A stretch of DNA of 64,000 nucleotides. Source: Candidatus Halocynthiibacter alkanivorans (GTDB taxonomy: Bacteria; Pseudomonadota; Alphaproteobacteria; Rhodobacterales; Rhodobacteraceae). The translations under genes and the position numbers were made by a program. Below, piece by piece: positions 25,608-35,552 of this stretch (its first letter is position 1; each line of letters opens with the position of its first letter). The DNA is taken from NCBI RefSeq assembly GCF_003333265.1, contig NZ_QOLB01000066.1:1-64000 (forward strand). Reading direction: 5' to 3'. The notes beneath the pieces are model-generated. The model ran no database searches and was not told where the DNA came from. It saw only the letters and a program-made list of their open reading frames with translations.

Positions 25608-26332
25608 TGCTGTGCGTCCTTCTTGTGGCGGAATACGTTCAGCACAATGGGCAGGATCGCCAGGGCACAAAGCCCCAGAATCGGCAGAATAAATTGTGGT
25701 TCAAAGATGATGCCGAGGTCCGGCGTCTCGCCACGCTCAAATATCGAGCCCAGCCCGGCCCCGACAGAGGTATAAACAAGACCGCCGGGAATAATGCCGA
25801 GGAAGGTGGTGATAACGAATCGCGACAGCGGCACCCCGACCAGCGCCGGGATCAGATTGGCGACAAAAAACGGCACCGCCGGCACCAGCCGGATCAGAAA
25901 CAACATCGACCACTGGTTCTCATCAATGCCGTCTTTGATCTTTTTAACCGCCCCGTGCGAGGCGTCTAACTTACGTGCCAGGCTTTCGCCCAGGCCCCAG
26001 CGTGCCGCCAGAAAGATAAGTGTCGCACCGACAGTGGCGCCGGTAAGGTTGAACAGTACCCCGGGAAAGGTCGCAAACATAAAACCACCGGTCAGCGTTG
26101 CAATCGCGGCCCCAGGCAGCGAAAACGCAACGATCACGATATAGATCAGTACAAAGACCACCACCGTGGTCATATAGTTGGCGTCGCGGTAGGCGGTCAG
26201 GGCTTCACGGTTGTCGCGCAGCGTTTCAAACGACAAATAGTCCCGCAAGGTGAATGCCCCGATCAGGGCAACGGCACAAATCGCAATCAGAGGCAGCTTT
26301 TTTATCCACCCGGGCTTGTGAGAATCAGTCAT
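25604..26332 (-). CDS. TVP38/TMEM64 (DedA-like) membrane protein
   Basis: A 242-residue membrane protein with about six helices and the VTT/SNARE-associated core (LPGAAIATLTGGFMFATFPG, then FLIRLVPAVPFFVANLIPALVGVP). ATG 26332 is chosen because AAGGA precedes it; the upstream in-frame extension is not conserved-looking. Coupled to the flavin oxidoreductase downstream. In other bacteria these two domains occur together or fused, which suggests a joint redox function at the membrane. Substrate unknown. Confidence 0.85.
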   Translation of the reverse strand: MTDSHKPGWIKKLPLIAICAVALIGAFTLRDYLSFETLRDNREALTAYRDANYMTTVVVFVLIYIVIVAFSLPGAAIATLTGGFMFATFPGVLFNLTGATVGATLIFLAARWGLGESLARKLDASHGAVKKIKDGIDENQWSMLFLIRLVPAVPFFVANLIPALVGVPLSRFVITTFLGIIPGGLVYTSVGAGLGSIFERGETPDLGIIFEPQFILPILGLCALAILPIVLNVFRHKKDAQQ

Positions 26333-26518
26333 ATCTATCCTTGTCCTGCCTGTTTTTGACGCTCCGCCAGCATGCGACCATAATGCGCCCGGCGAAACCC
26401 GCCTCACGCGTGCTTGATTCCACGTCACCAGGATGTCAGAAAACCTGCGGATTCTGTGCTAAACTGAAACATTCTGACAGGGTCCGCCAATTTATTCCCG
26501 GATTCACCCCGGGGCGAA

Positions 26519-26547
26519 TTGACAACTCTGTAACATCGCCCTATTGA
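26519..26547 (+). promoter_or_regulatory. Promoter of rpmH-rnpA-yidD
   Basis: TTGACA (26519-26524) and TATTGA (26542-26547) are exactly 17 bases apart, giving a leader of about 65 bases before rpmH. This is the best sigma-70-type promoter in the window. Confidence 0.75.
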
Positions 26548-26618
26548 CCGGGCTTCGTACAGATATCAGCCTTCGAATCCCATAGTGGGGTTTGGGCCTA
26601 ACCCTCGGAGATGCTGCC

Positions 26619-26753
26619 ATGAAGCGCACCTACCAACCCTCGAACCTGGTTCGCAAACGGCGCCACGGCTTTCGTGCACGCATGGCAACCAAAGCTGGCC
26701 GCAAGATCCTGAACGCACGTCGTGCGAAGGGTCGTAAGACGCTCAGCGCGTAA
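26619..26753 (+). CDS. rpmH: 50S ribosomal protein L34
   Basis: A 44-residue protein with the invariant L34 sequence pattern [20 protein letters not shown] and C-terminal [13 protein letters not shown] lies before the start. It is followed by rnpA and yidD, the classic origin-proximal cluster. Confidence 0.98.
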   Translation: MKRTYQPSNLVRKRRHGFRARMATKAGRKILNARRAKGRKTLSA

Positions 26754-26775
26754 GATCTTGCCGGAAGGCAATAAT

Positions 26776-27198
26776 ATGACACCGCCGGATGTGCCTTTTT
26801 TCTCTGCGATTGCCGCGGATCAGGGTGCAGCGGCGGTTTCGTCATGTCCGCCCCCCGGCCTGACAGTGATCACCAAACGCGCCGATTTCCTGCGCGCCGC
26901 CCGGGCCAGACGTCAGGGCGCCGGGTGTTTTATGCTGCAGGCCCGCAACCGCGATGATGGCGATGCGGGGATCCGAGTCGGTTTCACCTGCTCCAAAAAA
27001 GTCGGCAATGCCGTCGCCCGCAACCGCGCCAAACGCCGTTTGCGCGAGATTGCGCGTCTGCTGCTGCCCGACCTGGGTCAGCCGGGCTGGGACTATGTGC
27101 TGATCGGGCGCAAAGACGTCACGGCCGCGCGCGACTTTGTGGCGCTGCAGGACGACCTACGCACGGCGGTGCGCAAGATCCACAGGACGCGCAAATGA
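26776..27198 (+). CDS. rnpA: Ribonuclease P protein component
   Basis: RnpA helps the RNase P RNA cleave tRNA 5' leaders. The 140-residue protein has the arginine-rich signature KKVGNAVARNRAKRRLREIARL and an N-terminal extension of about 35 residues before ITKRADFLRA. ATG 26776 is chosen for GGAAGG upstream and for fitting the gap after rpmH. Overlaps yidD by four bases. Confidence 0.94.
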   Translation: MTPPDVPFFSAIAADQGAAAVSSCPPPGLTVITKRADFLRAARARRQGAGCFMLQARNRDDGDAGIRVGFTCSKKVGNAVARNRAKRRLREIARLLLPDLGQPGWDYVLIGRKDVTAARDFVALQDDLRTAVRKIHRTRK

Positions 27199-27485
27199 CG
27201 CCTCTGGCCCGAATCGCAGCCCTGCCCGTGCGCGCCTACCGGCTGATTTTCTCGCCGCTCGTTGGCGCCAATTGCCGCTATCAGCCCACCTGCTCCGCCT
27301 ATGCGCTTGAAGCGCTGGAAAAACATGGTGCCGTGCGTGGCAGCCTGCTGACATTGCGGCGCATTGGCCGCTGCCACCCGTTTGGCAGTCAGGGCTATGA
27401 TCCGGTGCCCGGGCCGGAGAAGACAGCTTCACAAAAGACCGGCCTGCAGCAAGATGACGCTGCAGATCAGCCACACCAGGACTAG
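27195..27485 (+). CDS. yidD: Membrane protein insertion efficiency factor YidD
   Basis: A 96-residue YidD with the family motif CRYQPTCSAYALEALEKHG and RIGRCHPFGSQGYDPVP. YidD sits at the inner membrane and aids YidC-dependent insertion. The C-terminal 25 residues are low-complexity. Overlaps rnpA by four bases. Confidence 0.95.
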   Translation: MTPLARIAALPVRAYRLIFSPLVGANCRYQPTCSAYALEALEKHGAVRGSLLTLRRIGRCHPFGSQGYDPVPGPEKTASQKTGLQQDDAADQPHQD

Positions 27486-27565
27486 GCTGGGAATACAAGC
27501 GCAAGGCTGGACAGGCGTGCCCGTCGCCCGCAGAGTGCATCCATATTCTGCTTACCGGATTGCAC

Positions 27566-28750
27566 ATGTTTATTTCCTTTCTGCGCAGCCTTGACCGCGA
27601 CGCCCGCCTGATATTGGCTCTGGCGCTCACCGGCAGTATTGCCGCGTCTTCACTGGTGCCCGTAATGGGGCTCTTCATCGTTGATGAGCTGGGGCAGCCG
27701 CCTTGGGCGATCAGCCTTTATTTTGTCATCGTCACGGCCCTGACCATGGGGCTGAACAAACGTTTCGGCGCCGCCATCGACAGTGGCCGCGACATCCGGC
27801 AGTTGCAGCTGGTGTCGATAGCGGCCTTTTTACTGGCCACCATGCTGCTCTATTTCCTCACCAGCTACCTGGTGCTGCTTCTTGTCTTTGCGCCGCTGAT
27901 TTCGCTGGCCAATACCGCCCTGTCGGTGGGCTACAGCCTTGGCCGCCTTTACGCGGAACGCCAACAACTTGATATTGCCCGCTTCAACGCGCTGCTGCGC
28001 ATTGTGACCTCCACCGGCTGGATTTTCGGCCCGGCGTTTGCATTTGTGCTGCTGGACAGCTTCAGCTTCAGGGCCGCTTTCCTTGCCACATTTTTCATCG
28101 CGGTTCTCAGGCTTGCGCTGTGGACAATCACCCTGCCCGGCGGCTTTCGGGCGGCCCAAGCGCCGACAGGGTCCGGGCGTACCGGCCGCAACCACATCCT
28201 GCTGATCGCCGCCGCGGTCTCGATGCTGCTGTCGATGACAAACGTGCTCTATTCTTCCGCGATGCCGTTGTTTTTCAAGTATGAAGCCGGGCTGCCCGGC
28301 TATGCGCCCGGCCTGTCCTTTGCCATCAAATGCCTGTTTGAGATCCCGGCGATCTATTTCGCGGCCATACTCGCCCAACGCTGGGGTGAGCGACGGGTGT
28401 TAATGGCCGCCGCCATGCTGGCCGTTGTGGTTATGCTGAGCATCACCCAGCTGCAGAGCATCCCTCAACTGATCCTTCTGGCCGCCGCGGAAGGTCTCTA
28501 TTACGGGCTGTTTGCCGGCGCAGCGATTGGCTACATCCAGGGGTTTGCCATGGGGCGCATGGGCCAGGCCACCGCCACCTATGTATCCAGCCTGTTTCTG
28601 GGCGGCATGCTGGGCTCCGCGCTGATGGGGCTGATGGCGTCCCTCTTTGATTATCAGGCCAGCATCTACCTCGCCGCAGCCGCGGCTCTTGCGGCGCTGC
28701 CGGTGTTGATGCTGCTGAAACATTTGACGCCCGCCCCCAATCCCGCGTAG
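27566..28750 (+). CDS. MFS transporter, sugar-efflux-like
   Basis: A 394-residue major facilitator protein with about twelve hydrophobic helices. Its pattern (short loop between helices 2 and 3, LGRLYAERQ, and a second-half NVLYSSAMPLFFKYEAGLPG) resembles SetA-type sugar-efflux transporters. ATG 27566 is used rather than an upstream TTG. It is inserted between yidD and ttcA in the cluster that usually leads to yidC. Substrate is unknown. Confidence 0.78.
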   Translation: MFISFLRSLDRDARLILALALTGSIAASSLVPVMGLFIVDELGQPPWAISLYFVIVTALTMGLNKRFGAAIDSGRDIRQLQLVSIAAFLLATMLLYFLTSYLVLLLVFAPLISLANTALSVGYSLGRLYAERQQLDIARFNALLRIVTSTGWIFGPAFAFVLLDSFSFRAAFLATFFIAVLRLALWTITLPGGFRAAQAPTGSGRTGRNHILLIAAAVSMLLSMTNVLYSSAMPLFFKYEAGLPGYAPGLSFAIKCLFEIPAIYFAAILAQRWGERRVLMAAAMLAVVVMLSITQLQSIPQLILLAAAEGLYYGLFAGAAIGYIQGFAMGRMGQATATYVSSLFLGGMLGSALMGLMASLFDYQASIYLAAAAALAALPVLMLLKHLTPAPNPA

Positions 28751-28780
28751 ACCCGCCCAATCCAATCGCCGGAGCCAGCT

Positions 28781-29650
28781 ATGCTTGATGATATCGACGA
28801 CATTCACGCCCTGTTCCACGGTGCCCCATCGACCACTGAGTTCAAAAAACTGCGCAAGCGCATTGTGCGCCAGACCCGCGAAGCGATCGAGCAATACGGC
28901 ATGATTGAACGCGGTGCCCGCTGGCTGGTCTGCCTGTCCGGCGGTAAGGACAGCTACACGCTGCTGGCGGTGCTGCATGAGCTGCAATGGCGTGGCCTGC
29001 TGCCGGTGGAGATCCTCGCCTGCAATCTGGATCAGGGCCAGCCGGGTTTTCCCGCCACCGTATTGCCGGCGTTTCTGGAAAAGATGGGCATCCCGCACCG
29101 GATCGAATACCAGGACACATATTCGGTGGTGATGGACAAGACCCCCGCAGGGCGCACCTTTTGCGCCCTGTGTTCGCGCCTGCGCCGCGGCAATCTCTAC
29201 CGGGTGGCGCGGGAAGAGGGCTGTTCCGCCGTTGTGCTCGGCCACCACCGCGACGATATCCTGGAAACCTTTTTTATGAATCTCTTTCACGGCGGGCGAC
29301 TCGCCACCATGCCGCCGAAACTAATTAACGAGGAGGGCGATCTGTTTGTATACCGCCCGCTGGCCCATGTGGCTGAAGTGGATTGCGAAAAGTTCGCAAC
29401 CGCAATGAATTACCCGATTATTCCCTGCGATCTGTGCGGATCTCAGGACGGTTTGCAGCGCCAGCAGGTCAAAGCGATTCTGGATGGTTGGGAAAAAAAT
29501 AGCCCCGGCCGGCGCCAGGTTATGTTCCGTTCGCTGATGAATGCACGGCCCAGCCATCTTCTTGACCCAAAATTGTTCGATTTCACCGGGCTTGAACGCA
29601 ATGCTGACAAATTGAACGAAAATGGCCTTAATATTCCCAGGTTGCGTTAA
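28781..29650 (+). CDS. ttcA: tRNA 2-thiocytidine synthetase TtcA
   Basis: TtcA installs 2-thiocytidine at tRNA position 32 using ATP and an iron-sulfur cluster. The 289-residue PP-loop enzyme has the SGGKDS loop at 53-58 and two CxxC motifs, Cys128/Cys131 and Cys216/Cys219, which hold the cluster. The start ATG is 30 bases after the MFS stop. Confidence 0.94.
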   Translation: MLDDIDDIHALFHGAPSTTEFKKLRKRIVRQTREAIEQYGMIERGARWLVCLSGGKDSYTLLAVLHELQWRGLLPVEILACNLDQGQPGFPATVLPAFLEKMGIPHRIEYQDTYSVVMDKTPAGRTFCALCSRLRRGNLYRVAREEGCSAVVLGHHRDDILETFFMNLFHGGRLATMPPKLINEEGDLFVYRPLAHVAEVDCEKFATAMNYPIIPCDLCGSQDGLQRQQVKAILDGWEKNSPGRRQVMFRSLMNARPSHLLDPKLFDFTGLERNADKLNENGLNIPRLR

Positions 29651-29729
29651 CCAGACGCACAGGAACTCGCCCTAGCGTCGGTACTGAACAGGCAGCTTAT
29701 CTGTCTGAGAATACCTGAAGGACGCGTCC

Positions 29730-31277
29730 ATGCCGTTCATACGTGATTTCAACGCTTTGCGCTTCAGAACGGCGCTGCGCTCCATCCTCCTGGGGCCACA
29801 GCTTCTTGCGTTTTTGCCGGCAATCTCGCTGGGTGGTTACTGGTATGGCGGCGAAGGGGTCCTCCTGTTCATCGCGATTCTGTTCCCTGCGATTATCGCC
29901 CTGGCCGGGCTGCTGCCGGCGAATGGGTCCTCCGGGGCAAAAGAATGCGACAGCATCACCGGCCTGCCACTGCGGGCTTCGGCGATTGGAGCGCTGAACG
30001 AGGCGTATCAAACTGCTGGTACCAATGGTCATTCTACCGCCTGCCTGGTGGTCGAACTGGACGAATTTCCGACGATATCCCGCACCTATGGCACGGATGC
30101 CTCTGACAAAGTGCTGGCCAGCGCCGCCACCCGGCTGCGCGACACCATGCGGGATTATGATCTCATCGCCAAACTGGACGGGCCGTGTTTTGCCATCGCA
30201 ATGGCGCCCAGACGCCGCGTTGATCTGGAAGGCATGCTGCAAATCGCGGCCCGCATCCAGGGCGCGTTGTCAGACCCGTTCAGCATCAATGCAACGCGTG
30301 TCTATGTGACCTCTTCCATTGGCTTTTGCACCCCGTCCCGCGCCCCGTCTTCCGATGGCGCCGCGCTGCTTGCGGCCGCCGAACGGGCGCTTGTCGATGC
30401 GCAAAACAACGGACCCTCTGCAATTCGCGCCTATTCACCGGACATTGTAAAACGGGCTGCGGCCGCGTCTGCCATCGCGGCCGAAGTCGGCAATGCGCTT
30501 GAAAATGGCCAGATCACCCCCTGGTTTCAGCCGCAGGTGTCCACTGACACGGGCGAGGTGACCGGGCTGGAAGCGCTGGCGCGCTGGCAACACCCCGAAC
30601 GCGGGCTGATCCCACCGGCAGAATTCCTGCCTGCAATCGCGGATGCCGGGCTGTTTGAACATCTGGGTGACGTGATGCTGAACCAGTCGCTGGCGGCGAT
30701 CCAGGCCTGGGACAATATCGACATCAACGTGCCCAATGTGGCGGTGAATTTTGCCGCCGAAGAGCTGAGCAACCCGAAACTGGTCGACAAACTGCGCTGG
30801 GAGCTGGACCGGTTTGACCTGACACCGGACCGCTTGACCGTTGAAATTCTGGAAGACGTGATTGCCTCCTCTGACAATGACACTATCACCCGCAACATAT
30901 GGGCTCTGTCAGAAATGGGCTGCCGTATCGATCTTGACGATTTTGGCACCGGTCACGCGTCGATCGCAAATATCCGCCGTTTTGCCGTGGACCGGATCAA
31001 AATTGACCGCTCCTATGTGACCCGCGTTGACGTTGACCGCGATCAGCAAAACATGGCGGCTGCCATCCTGACCATGGCCGAACGGCTTGATCTGGAAACA
31101 CTGGCGGAAGGCGTTGAAACCGTCGGCGAACACTCCATGCTGGCGCAACTTGGGTGCGGTCATATCCAGGGTTTCAGTGTTGCGCGGCCAATGCCGTTTG
31201 ACGAAACCACCACCTGGATGCGCAAACACCGTGAGAAACTCGCCACGCCGTCGATACTCGGTCGCCATGCCGGCTGA
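29730..31277 (+). CDS. Degenerate GGDEF / EAL cyclic-di-GMP phosphodiesterase
   Basis: A 515-residue membrane-anchored protein: two N-terminal helices (about 18-62), a GGDEF domain whose catalytic signature is replaced by LDGPC at 149-153, and an EAL domain with an intact EAL at 281-283, DDFG at 403-406, KID at 424-426 and EGVET at 460-464. It should hydrolyse cyclic-di-GMP but not make it; the dead GGDEF may bind GTP as an allosteric input. It has no obvious partner beside it. Confidence 0.88.
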   Translation: MPFIRDFNALRFRTALRSILLGPQLLAFLPAISLGGYWYGGEGVLLFIAILFPAIIALAGLLPANGSSGAKECDSITGLPLRASAIGALNEAYQTAGTNGHSTACLVVELDEFPTISRTYGTDASDKVLASAATRLRDTMRDYDLIAKLDGPCFAIAMAPRRRVDLEGMLQIAARIQGALSDPFSINATRVYVTSSIGFCTPSRAPSSDGAALLAAAERALVDAQNNGPSAIRAYSPDIVKRAAAASAIAAEVGNALENGQITPWFQPQVSTDTGEVTGLEALARWQHPERGLIPPAEFLPAIADAGLFEHLGDVMLNQSLAAIQAWDNIDINVPNVAVNFAAEELSNPKLVDKLRWELDRFDLTPDRLTVEILEDVIASSDNDTITRNIWALSEMGCRIDLDDFGTGHASIANIRRFAVDRIKIDRSYVTRVDVDRDQQNMAAAILTMAERLDLETLAEGVETVGEHSMLAQLGCGHIQGFSVARPMPFDETTTWMRKHREKLATPSILGRHAG

Positions 31278-31406
31278 GCGTCGCTGCGCAATTTTCCGCA
31301 CGATTCACCGGTTTTGCGCGGGTTGTGACCCGAAATAGCTTGACCTTTTGCCCCCCGGGTTGTTGAACCACGACTGACTTTCGTAACAGCAGTTGGGCCA
31401 CCATCC

Positions 31407-33218
31407 ATGGACGATCAGAACAAGAACCTCATCGTCGCTCTCGCTTTGAGCGCCATTGTATATTTGGGGTGGATGTTTTTCTTCGCCCCGGACGCCCCGG
31501 TTGCCCCAGTGGTCCCGGTCAGCGAGCAGACCGCGGGGGCCGGTGATACCGGCATTCCGACACCGCTTCTGAACAGCGCACCGCTTGTCACCGCGACACC
31601 GGCAGAGACGCTGCAGACGGCCCTGGCCAAGACCGAACGCCTGACGGTCGACACGGACCGCCTGACCGGATCTATTTCGCTCACCGGCGGCCGTATCGAC
31701 GACATTGCGCTGAAGGATTACAACGAAACTCTGGACGCTGACAGCGAGCTGGTGACCCTGCTGCGCCCGGCCGGGTCTGACTCAGCGTATTATTCGGTCT
31801 TTGGCTGGGCCCCGGGTGGCGATCTTGCCGCAGCGGACGTACCCGGCAGCGCAACGGCATGGCAGATCGAATCCGGCGATGTCCTGACGACCGATAAGCC
31901 TGTCACCCTGATCTGGGACAATGGCAAAGGCCTGACCTTCCGCCGCCAGATCGAAGTGGACGAGAACTATCTCTTCACCGTGACCCAGAGCGTTGAAAAC
32001 ACCGGCGCCACAGCGGCCCGCATGGCCCCCTATGGTCTGGTTGCACGTCAGGGCACGCCCGACACGCTGAACTTCTTTGTCTTGCACGAGGGTGTGGTCC
32101 GTCAAAGCGACGACGAGCTGTCGGAAATCAAATACAAAGAACTGCCGGACATGGACCCGCTGGCCAATCAGGCCCGTCTTGGCGAAGAAGCCTCGGTGCA
32201 GGAAAACGGCTGGATCGGCTTTACCGATAAAAACTGGATGACCGCGCTGATCCCAGCCAGCGGTCAGGCGTTCACTTCGACCACCGGCTACTACACAGGT
32301 TCCGACATCTATTTCGTCGAAACCCGTAACCCTGTGGTCTCTGTTGAGCCCGGCCAGTCCGTTGAGGTGGAAACACGTATGTTTGCCGGTGCCAAAGAAT
32401 GGGCCGCCATCCGCAGCTATGAAGATGACAATGGCATCATCAACTTCCTCGACTCAATTGACTGGGGCATGTTCTTTTTCCTGACCAAACCGATTTTTGC
32501 CATGCTGCACTGGCTGAACTCGGTGATCGGCAACATGGGCTGGTCGATCATCGCGCTGACGCTGGTGATCAAAGCGCTGTTGTTCCCGCTGGCCTATAAA
32601 TCCTACGTCTCCATGGCGCGGATGAAAGAGTTGCAGCCGGAAATGGAGAAACTGAAGGAAAAAGCCGGTGATGACCGCGCTAAGCTTCAGAAAGAAATGA
32701 TGACGCTGTACAAGAAGAACAAGGTCAACCCGGCCTCCGGTTGTCTGCCGCTCCTGCTGCAGATCCCGATCTTCTTCTCGCTCTACAAAGTGATCTTTGT
32801 CACCATTGAGCTGCGTCAGGCCCCCTGGCTCGGCTGGATCTATGACCTCTCCGCCCCTGATCCCAGTTCGATCCTGAACCTGTTTGGCCTGCTGTCCATT
32901 TCGCTGCCGGCAGACGACAGCCTGTTCGCAATCCTGTCGCTTGGTATTCTGCCGATCCTGCTGGGCATTTCGATGTTCCTGCAGCAAAAGCTGAACCCGG
33001 CACCGACCGACGCGTCTCAGGCGATGATCATGGCCTGGATGCCCTGGGTGTTCATGTTCATGCTGGGTCAATTTGCTTCCGGTCTGGTACTCTACTGGAT
33101 CGCCAACAATACGATCACCTTCACCCAGCAATATCTCATCATGCGCAGCCATGGGCATAAGCCGGATGTGTTTGGCAACATTATCCGCACCTTTAAGCGC
33201 AAAAAAACTGAAAGCTGA
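31407..33218 (+). CDS. yidC: Membrane protein insertase YidC
   Basis: YidC inserts and folds inner-membrane proteins, often with SecYEG. The 603-residue protein has an N-terminal membrane helix, a large periplasmic domain (about 50-330), and a conserved C-terminal core with five helices from about 350, including ASGCLPLLLQIPIFFSLYKV. It is followed three bases later by yihA. A weak promoter candidate (TTGACC 31340-31345) lies upstream, with no clear -10. Confidence 0.96.
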   Translation: MDDQNKNLIVALALSAIVYLGWMFFFAPDAPVAPVVPVSEQTAGAGDTGIPTPLLNSAPLVTATPAETLQTALAKTERLTVDTDRLTGSISLTGGRIDDIALKDYNETLDADSELVTLLRPAGSDSAYYSVFGWAPGGDLAAADVPGSATAWQIESGDVLTTDKPVTLIWDNGKGLTFRRQIEVDENYLFTVTQSVENTGATAARMAPYGLVARQGTPDTLNFFVLHEGVVRQSDDELSEIKYKELPDMDPLANQARLGEEASVQENGWIGFTDKNWMTALIPASGQAFTSTTGYYTGSDIYFVETRNPVVSVEPGQSVEVETRMFAGAKEWAAIRSYEDDNGIINFLDSIDWGMFFFLTKPIFAMLHWLNSVIGNMGWSIIALTLVIKALLFPLAYKSYVSMARMKELQPEMEKLKEKAGDDRAKLQKEMMTLYKKNKVNPASGCLPLLLQIPIFFSLYKVIFVTIELRQAPWLGWIYDLSAPDPSSILNLFGLLSISLPADDSLFAILSLGILPILLGISMFLQQKLNPAPTDASQAMIMAWMPWVFMFMLGQFASGLVLYWIANNTITFTQQYLIMRSHGHKPDVFGNIIRTFKRKKTES

Positions 33219-33221
33219 TCA

Positions 33222-33869
33222 ATGGAACTTTCTTTTCCATTCGCTGAAACTGACGCAGACGCCCGGGAAGCCGGGCGTCTGCTGTTTGCGGGCGAAACCG
33301 ATTTTCTCAAAGGCGTTGTCGCCATGGACGGCATGCCGCCGGCGGACCGGATGGAGGTCTGTTTTGCCGGGCGCTCCAACGTGGGCAAATCCACCCTGAT
33401 CAATGCCCTGACCGGGCGCAAAGCTCTGGCGCGTGCCTCCAACACTCCGGGCCGCACCCAGGAGATCAACTTCTTCACCTGCGGCGAAAGCCACTATGTG
33501 GTCGATCTACCCGGTTATGGTTTTGCCAATGCACCGGTCAAAGTCGTTGAAAAATGGCAGCGGCTGCTGAAGGCCTACCTGTCCGGCCGCGCCACGCTGC
33601 GCCGCGCGTTTGTGCTGGTCGACAGCCGTCACGGGATCAAACCAGTGGATGAAGAGATCATGGGGCTGCTGAACAAGTCTGCCGTGACCTTTCAGGTGGT
33701 GCTGACCAAAGCCGACAAGGTCAAAGAAAAAGATCTGGAACCGATGTTTGCCCAGGTGCGCAAAGCGCTGTCAAAACACCCGGCCGCCTACCCTGAAATC
33801 ATCCTGACCAGTTCCGAAAAAGGCGAAGGTATCGAAGATCTGCGCGCCATAATCGCCACGATGGAATAA
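33222..33869 (+). CDS. yihA: Ribosome biogenesis GTPase YihA/EngB
   Basis: A 215-residue Era/EngB-type GTPase needed for 50S assembly. P-loop GRSNVGKST at 50-58, G3 region DLPGYGFANAP, and TKADK for guanine recognition. It is three bases after yidC and 72 bases before argB. Confidence 0.95.
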   Translation: MELSFPFAETDADAREAGRLLFAGETDFLKGVVAMDGMPPADRMEVCFAGRSNVGKSTLINALTGRKALARASNTPGRTQEINFFTCGESHYVVDLPGYGFANAPVKVVEKWQRLLKAYLSGRATLRRAFVLVDSRHGIKPVDEEIMGLLNKSAVTFQVVLTKADKVKEKDLEPMFAQVRKALSKHPAAYPEIILTSSEKGEGIEDLRAIIATME

Positions 33870-33941
33870 CCCCGGTCCGGGAATGTCTTGCACTAGAGCC
33901 GCCCTGTCGACTAAAACCGGCTGACCCAGAGAAAAGCCCTC

Positions 33942-34808
33942 ATGATGAAGACCCAGGATATGAACCGCGATTGGCCAGCAACTGCCCGGACCCTGTCTCA
34001 GGCGCTCCCTTACCTGCAACGTTATGAAGGCGCCACCGTCGTCATCAAACTTGGCGGCAATGCGATGGGCAGCGACGAGGCGATGGAAAATTTCGCCCGC
34101 GACGTGGTGCTGATGCAGCAGGTTGGGGTCAATCCGGTCATCGTGCATGGCGGCGGTCCGATGATCAACGCGATGCTGGAAAAGCTTGATATCAAATCTG
34201 AATTTGTCGCCGGCAAACGGGTGACCGACCAGGCCACGGTGGAAGTGGTCGAAATGGTGCTTTCAGGTCAGGTCAACAAACGGCTGGTGCAGGCGATCAA
34301 TTCCCAGGGTGGCCGCGCGGTTGGCCTTTCGGGCAAAGATGCCAATCTGATGATCTGTGATCAGACCCACCCGGATCTTGGCTTTGTCGGCACGCCGGCT
34401 GATATGGATCCCAAAGTGCTGCGCGATCTTGGGGCCTCTGGTCTGATCCCGGTCATCGCGCCGCTGGGCGCCGGGCGCAACGGCGAGACCTTTAACGTCA
34501 ACGGCGACACCGCTGCCGGCGCAATTGCCGGCGCACTGCAGGCGGACCGCCTGTTGCTGCTGACCGACGTATCGGGCGTTAAAGGCGGTGATGGCAAAGT
34601 CCTGACCGAACTGAACGCTGGCCAGATCCGCGATATGATCGCAGACGGCACCATTGCCGGCGGCATGATTCCAAAAACCGAAACGGCACTGGATGCGCTG
34701 GACCAGGGCGTGCGTGCGGTGGTGATCCTGGATGGGCGTGTCCCCAACGCCTGCCTGCTGGAACTCTACACCGAACACGGTGCCGGCTCGCTGATCCGCG
34801 CCGGCTGA
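33942..34808 (+). CDS. argB: Acetylglutamate kinase
   Basis: ArgB phosphorylates N-acetylglutamate in arginine synthesis. The 288-residue amino-acid kinase-fold protein has [26 protein letters not shown] and [13 protein letters not shown] motifs, and the C-terminal IIPKT-like [11 protein letters not shown]. There are in-frame ATGs at 33942, 33945 and 33960; GAGAAAAG before 33942 favours the first. Confidence 0.95.
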   Translation: MMKTQDMNRDWPATARTLSQALPYLQRYEGATVVIKLGGNAMGSDEAMENFARDVVLMQQVGVNPVIVHGGGPMINAMLEKLDIKSEFVAGKRVTDQATVEVVEMVLSGQVNKRLVQAINSQGGRAVGLSGKDANLMICDQTHPDLGFVGTPADMDPKVLRDLGASGLIPVIAPLGAGRNGETFNVNGDTAAGAIAGALQADRLLLLTDVSGVKGGDGKVLTELNAGQIRDMIADGTIAGGMIPKTETALDALDQGVRAVVILDGRVPNACLLELYTEHGAGSLIRAG

Positions 34809-34880
34809 CGGCGCCCTCACGATTACGCGCACTGGAATTCTGGAATTCCCAAGCCCTGTGGCTTGCTCTAAGTTGGCGTC

Positions 34881-35552
34881 ATGAAGAACAGCGCCATAAA
34901 CTCCGAATACCAACATCTGAAGTCACAGATCCGCCCGGCGCAGCTTGAACTGCTTGGCGGTTTTCACCCGGCAGACACAGATGGCGCCCCTGAAGGCTGC
35001 AAAACCGTCCTGCTGCTGGGACCACTGGAACCCGGGTTCTGGCCGGTGCTCACGGACTCCGCTGAATTCCGCGATGGCAAGGCTGACCCGGTTGACCGCT
35101 GGTCGCTACGGGTGGTTTCTCAACTCGCTCAGGACCTTGGTGCAACACCAGTCTTTCCCTTTGGCGGCCCGCCCTGGCACCCGTTCATTTCCTGGGCGCT
35201 GCGCAGCGCGCAGTCCTTCAGCTCACCAGTGTCGCTGCTGGTGCATGACAAGGCCGGGCTGATGGTGTCCTACCGCGGCGCGCTGGCCTTTTCACACCAT
35301 ATTGAGCTGCCCGCCACGCAGCCCTCGCCGTGCCAGAGTTGCGCGGGACGCCCCTGCATCAGCGCCTGCCCGGCCGGCGCCATCACGGAAGGGCAGTATG
35401 ACGTGCCGGCCTGCCATACGTTTCTTGACACTCCTGAGGGCCAGGACTGTCTGCAGGGCGGCTGTCTGGTGCGCCGCGCCTGCCCTGTGTCCAGAACCTA
35501 TCCGCGCGCGCCGGCACAATCGGCATTTCACATGTCGGCGTTTCACCGATGA
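34881..35552 (+). CDS. 4Fe-4S ferredoxin-like protein, QueG-related
   Basis: A 223-residue protein whose C-terminal half carries two [4Fe-4S] cysteine sets: Cys151, 154, 159, 163 and Cys190, 195, 201 with a lone Cys178. The layout resembles the ferredoxin half of epoxyqueuosine reductase, without its cobalamin domain. N-terminal half is not recognised. It overlaps the SixA gene by four bases. Role is unknown; electron transfer is likely. Confidence 0.65.
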   Translation: MKNSAINSEYQHLKSQIRPAQLELLGGFHPADTDGAPEGCKTVLLLGPLEPGFWPVLTDSAEFRDGKADPVDRWSLRVVSQLAQDLGATPVFPFGGPPWHPFISWALRSAQSFSSPVSLLVHDKAGLMVSYRGALAFSHHIELPATQPSPCQSCAGRPCISACPAGAITEGQYDVPACHTFLDTPEGQDCLQGGCLVRRACPVSRTYPRAPAQSAFHMSAFHR

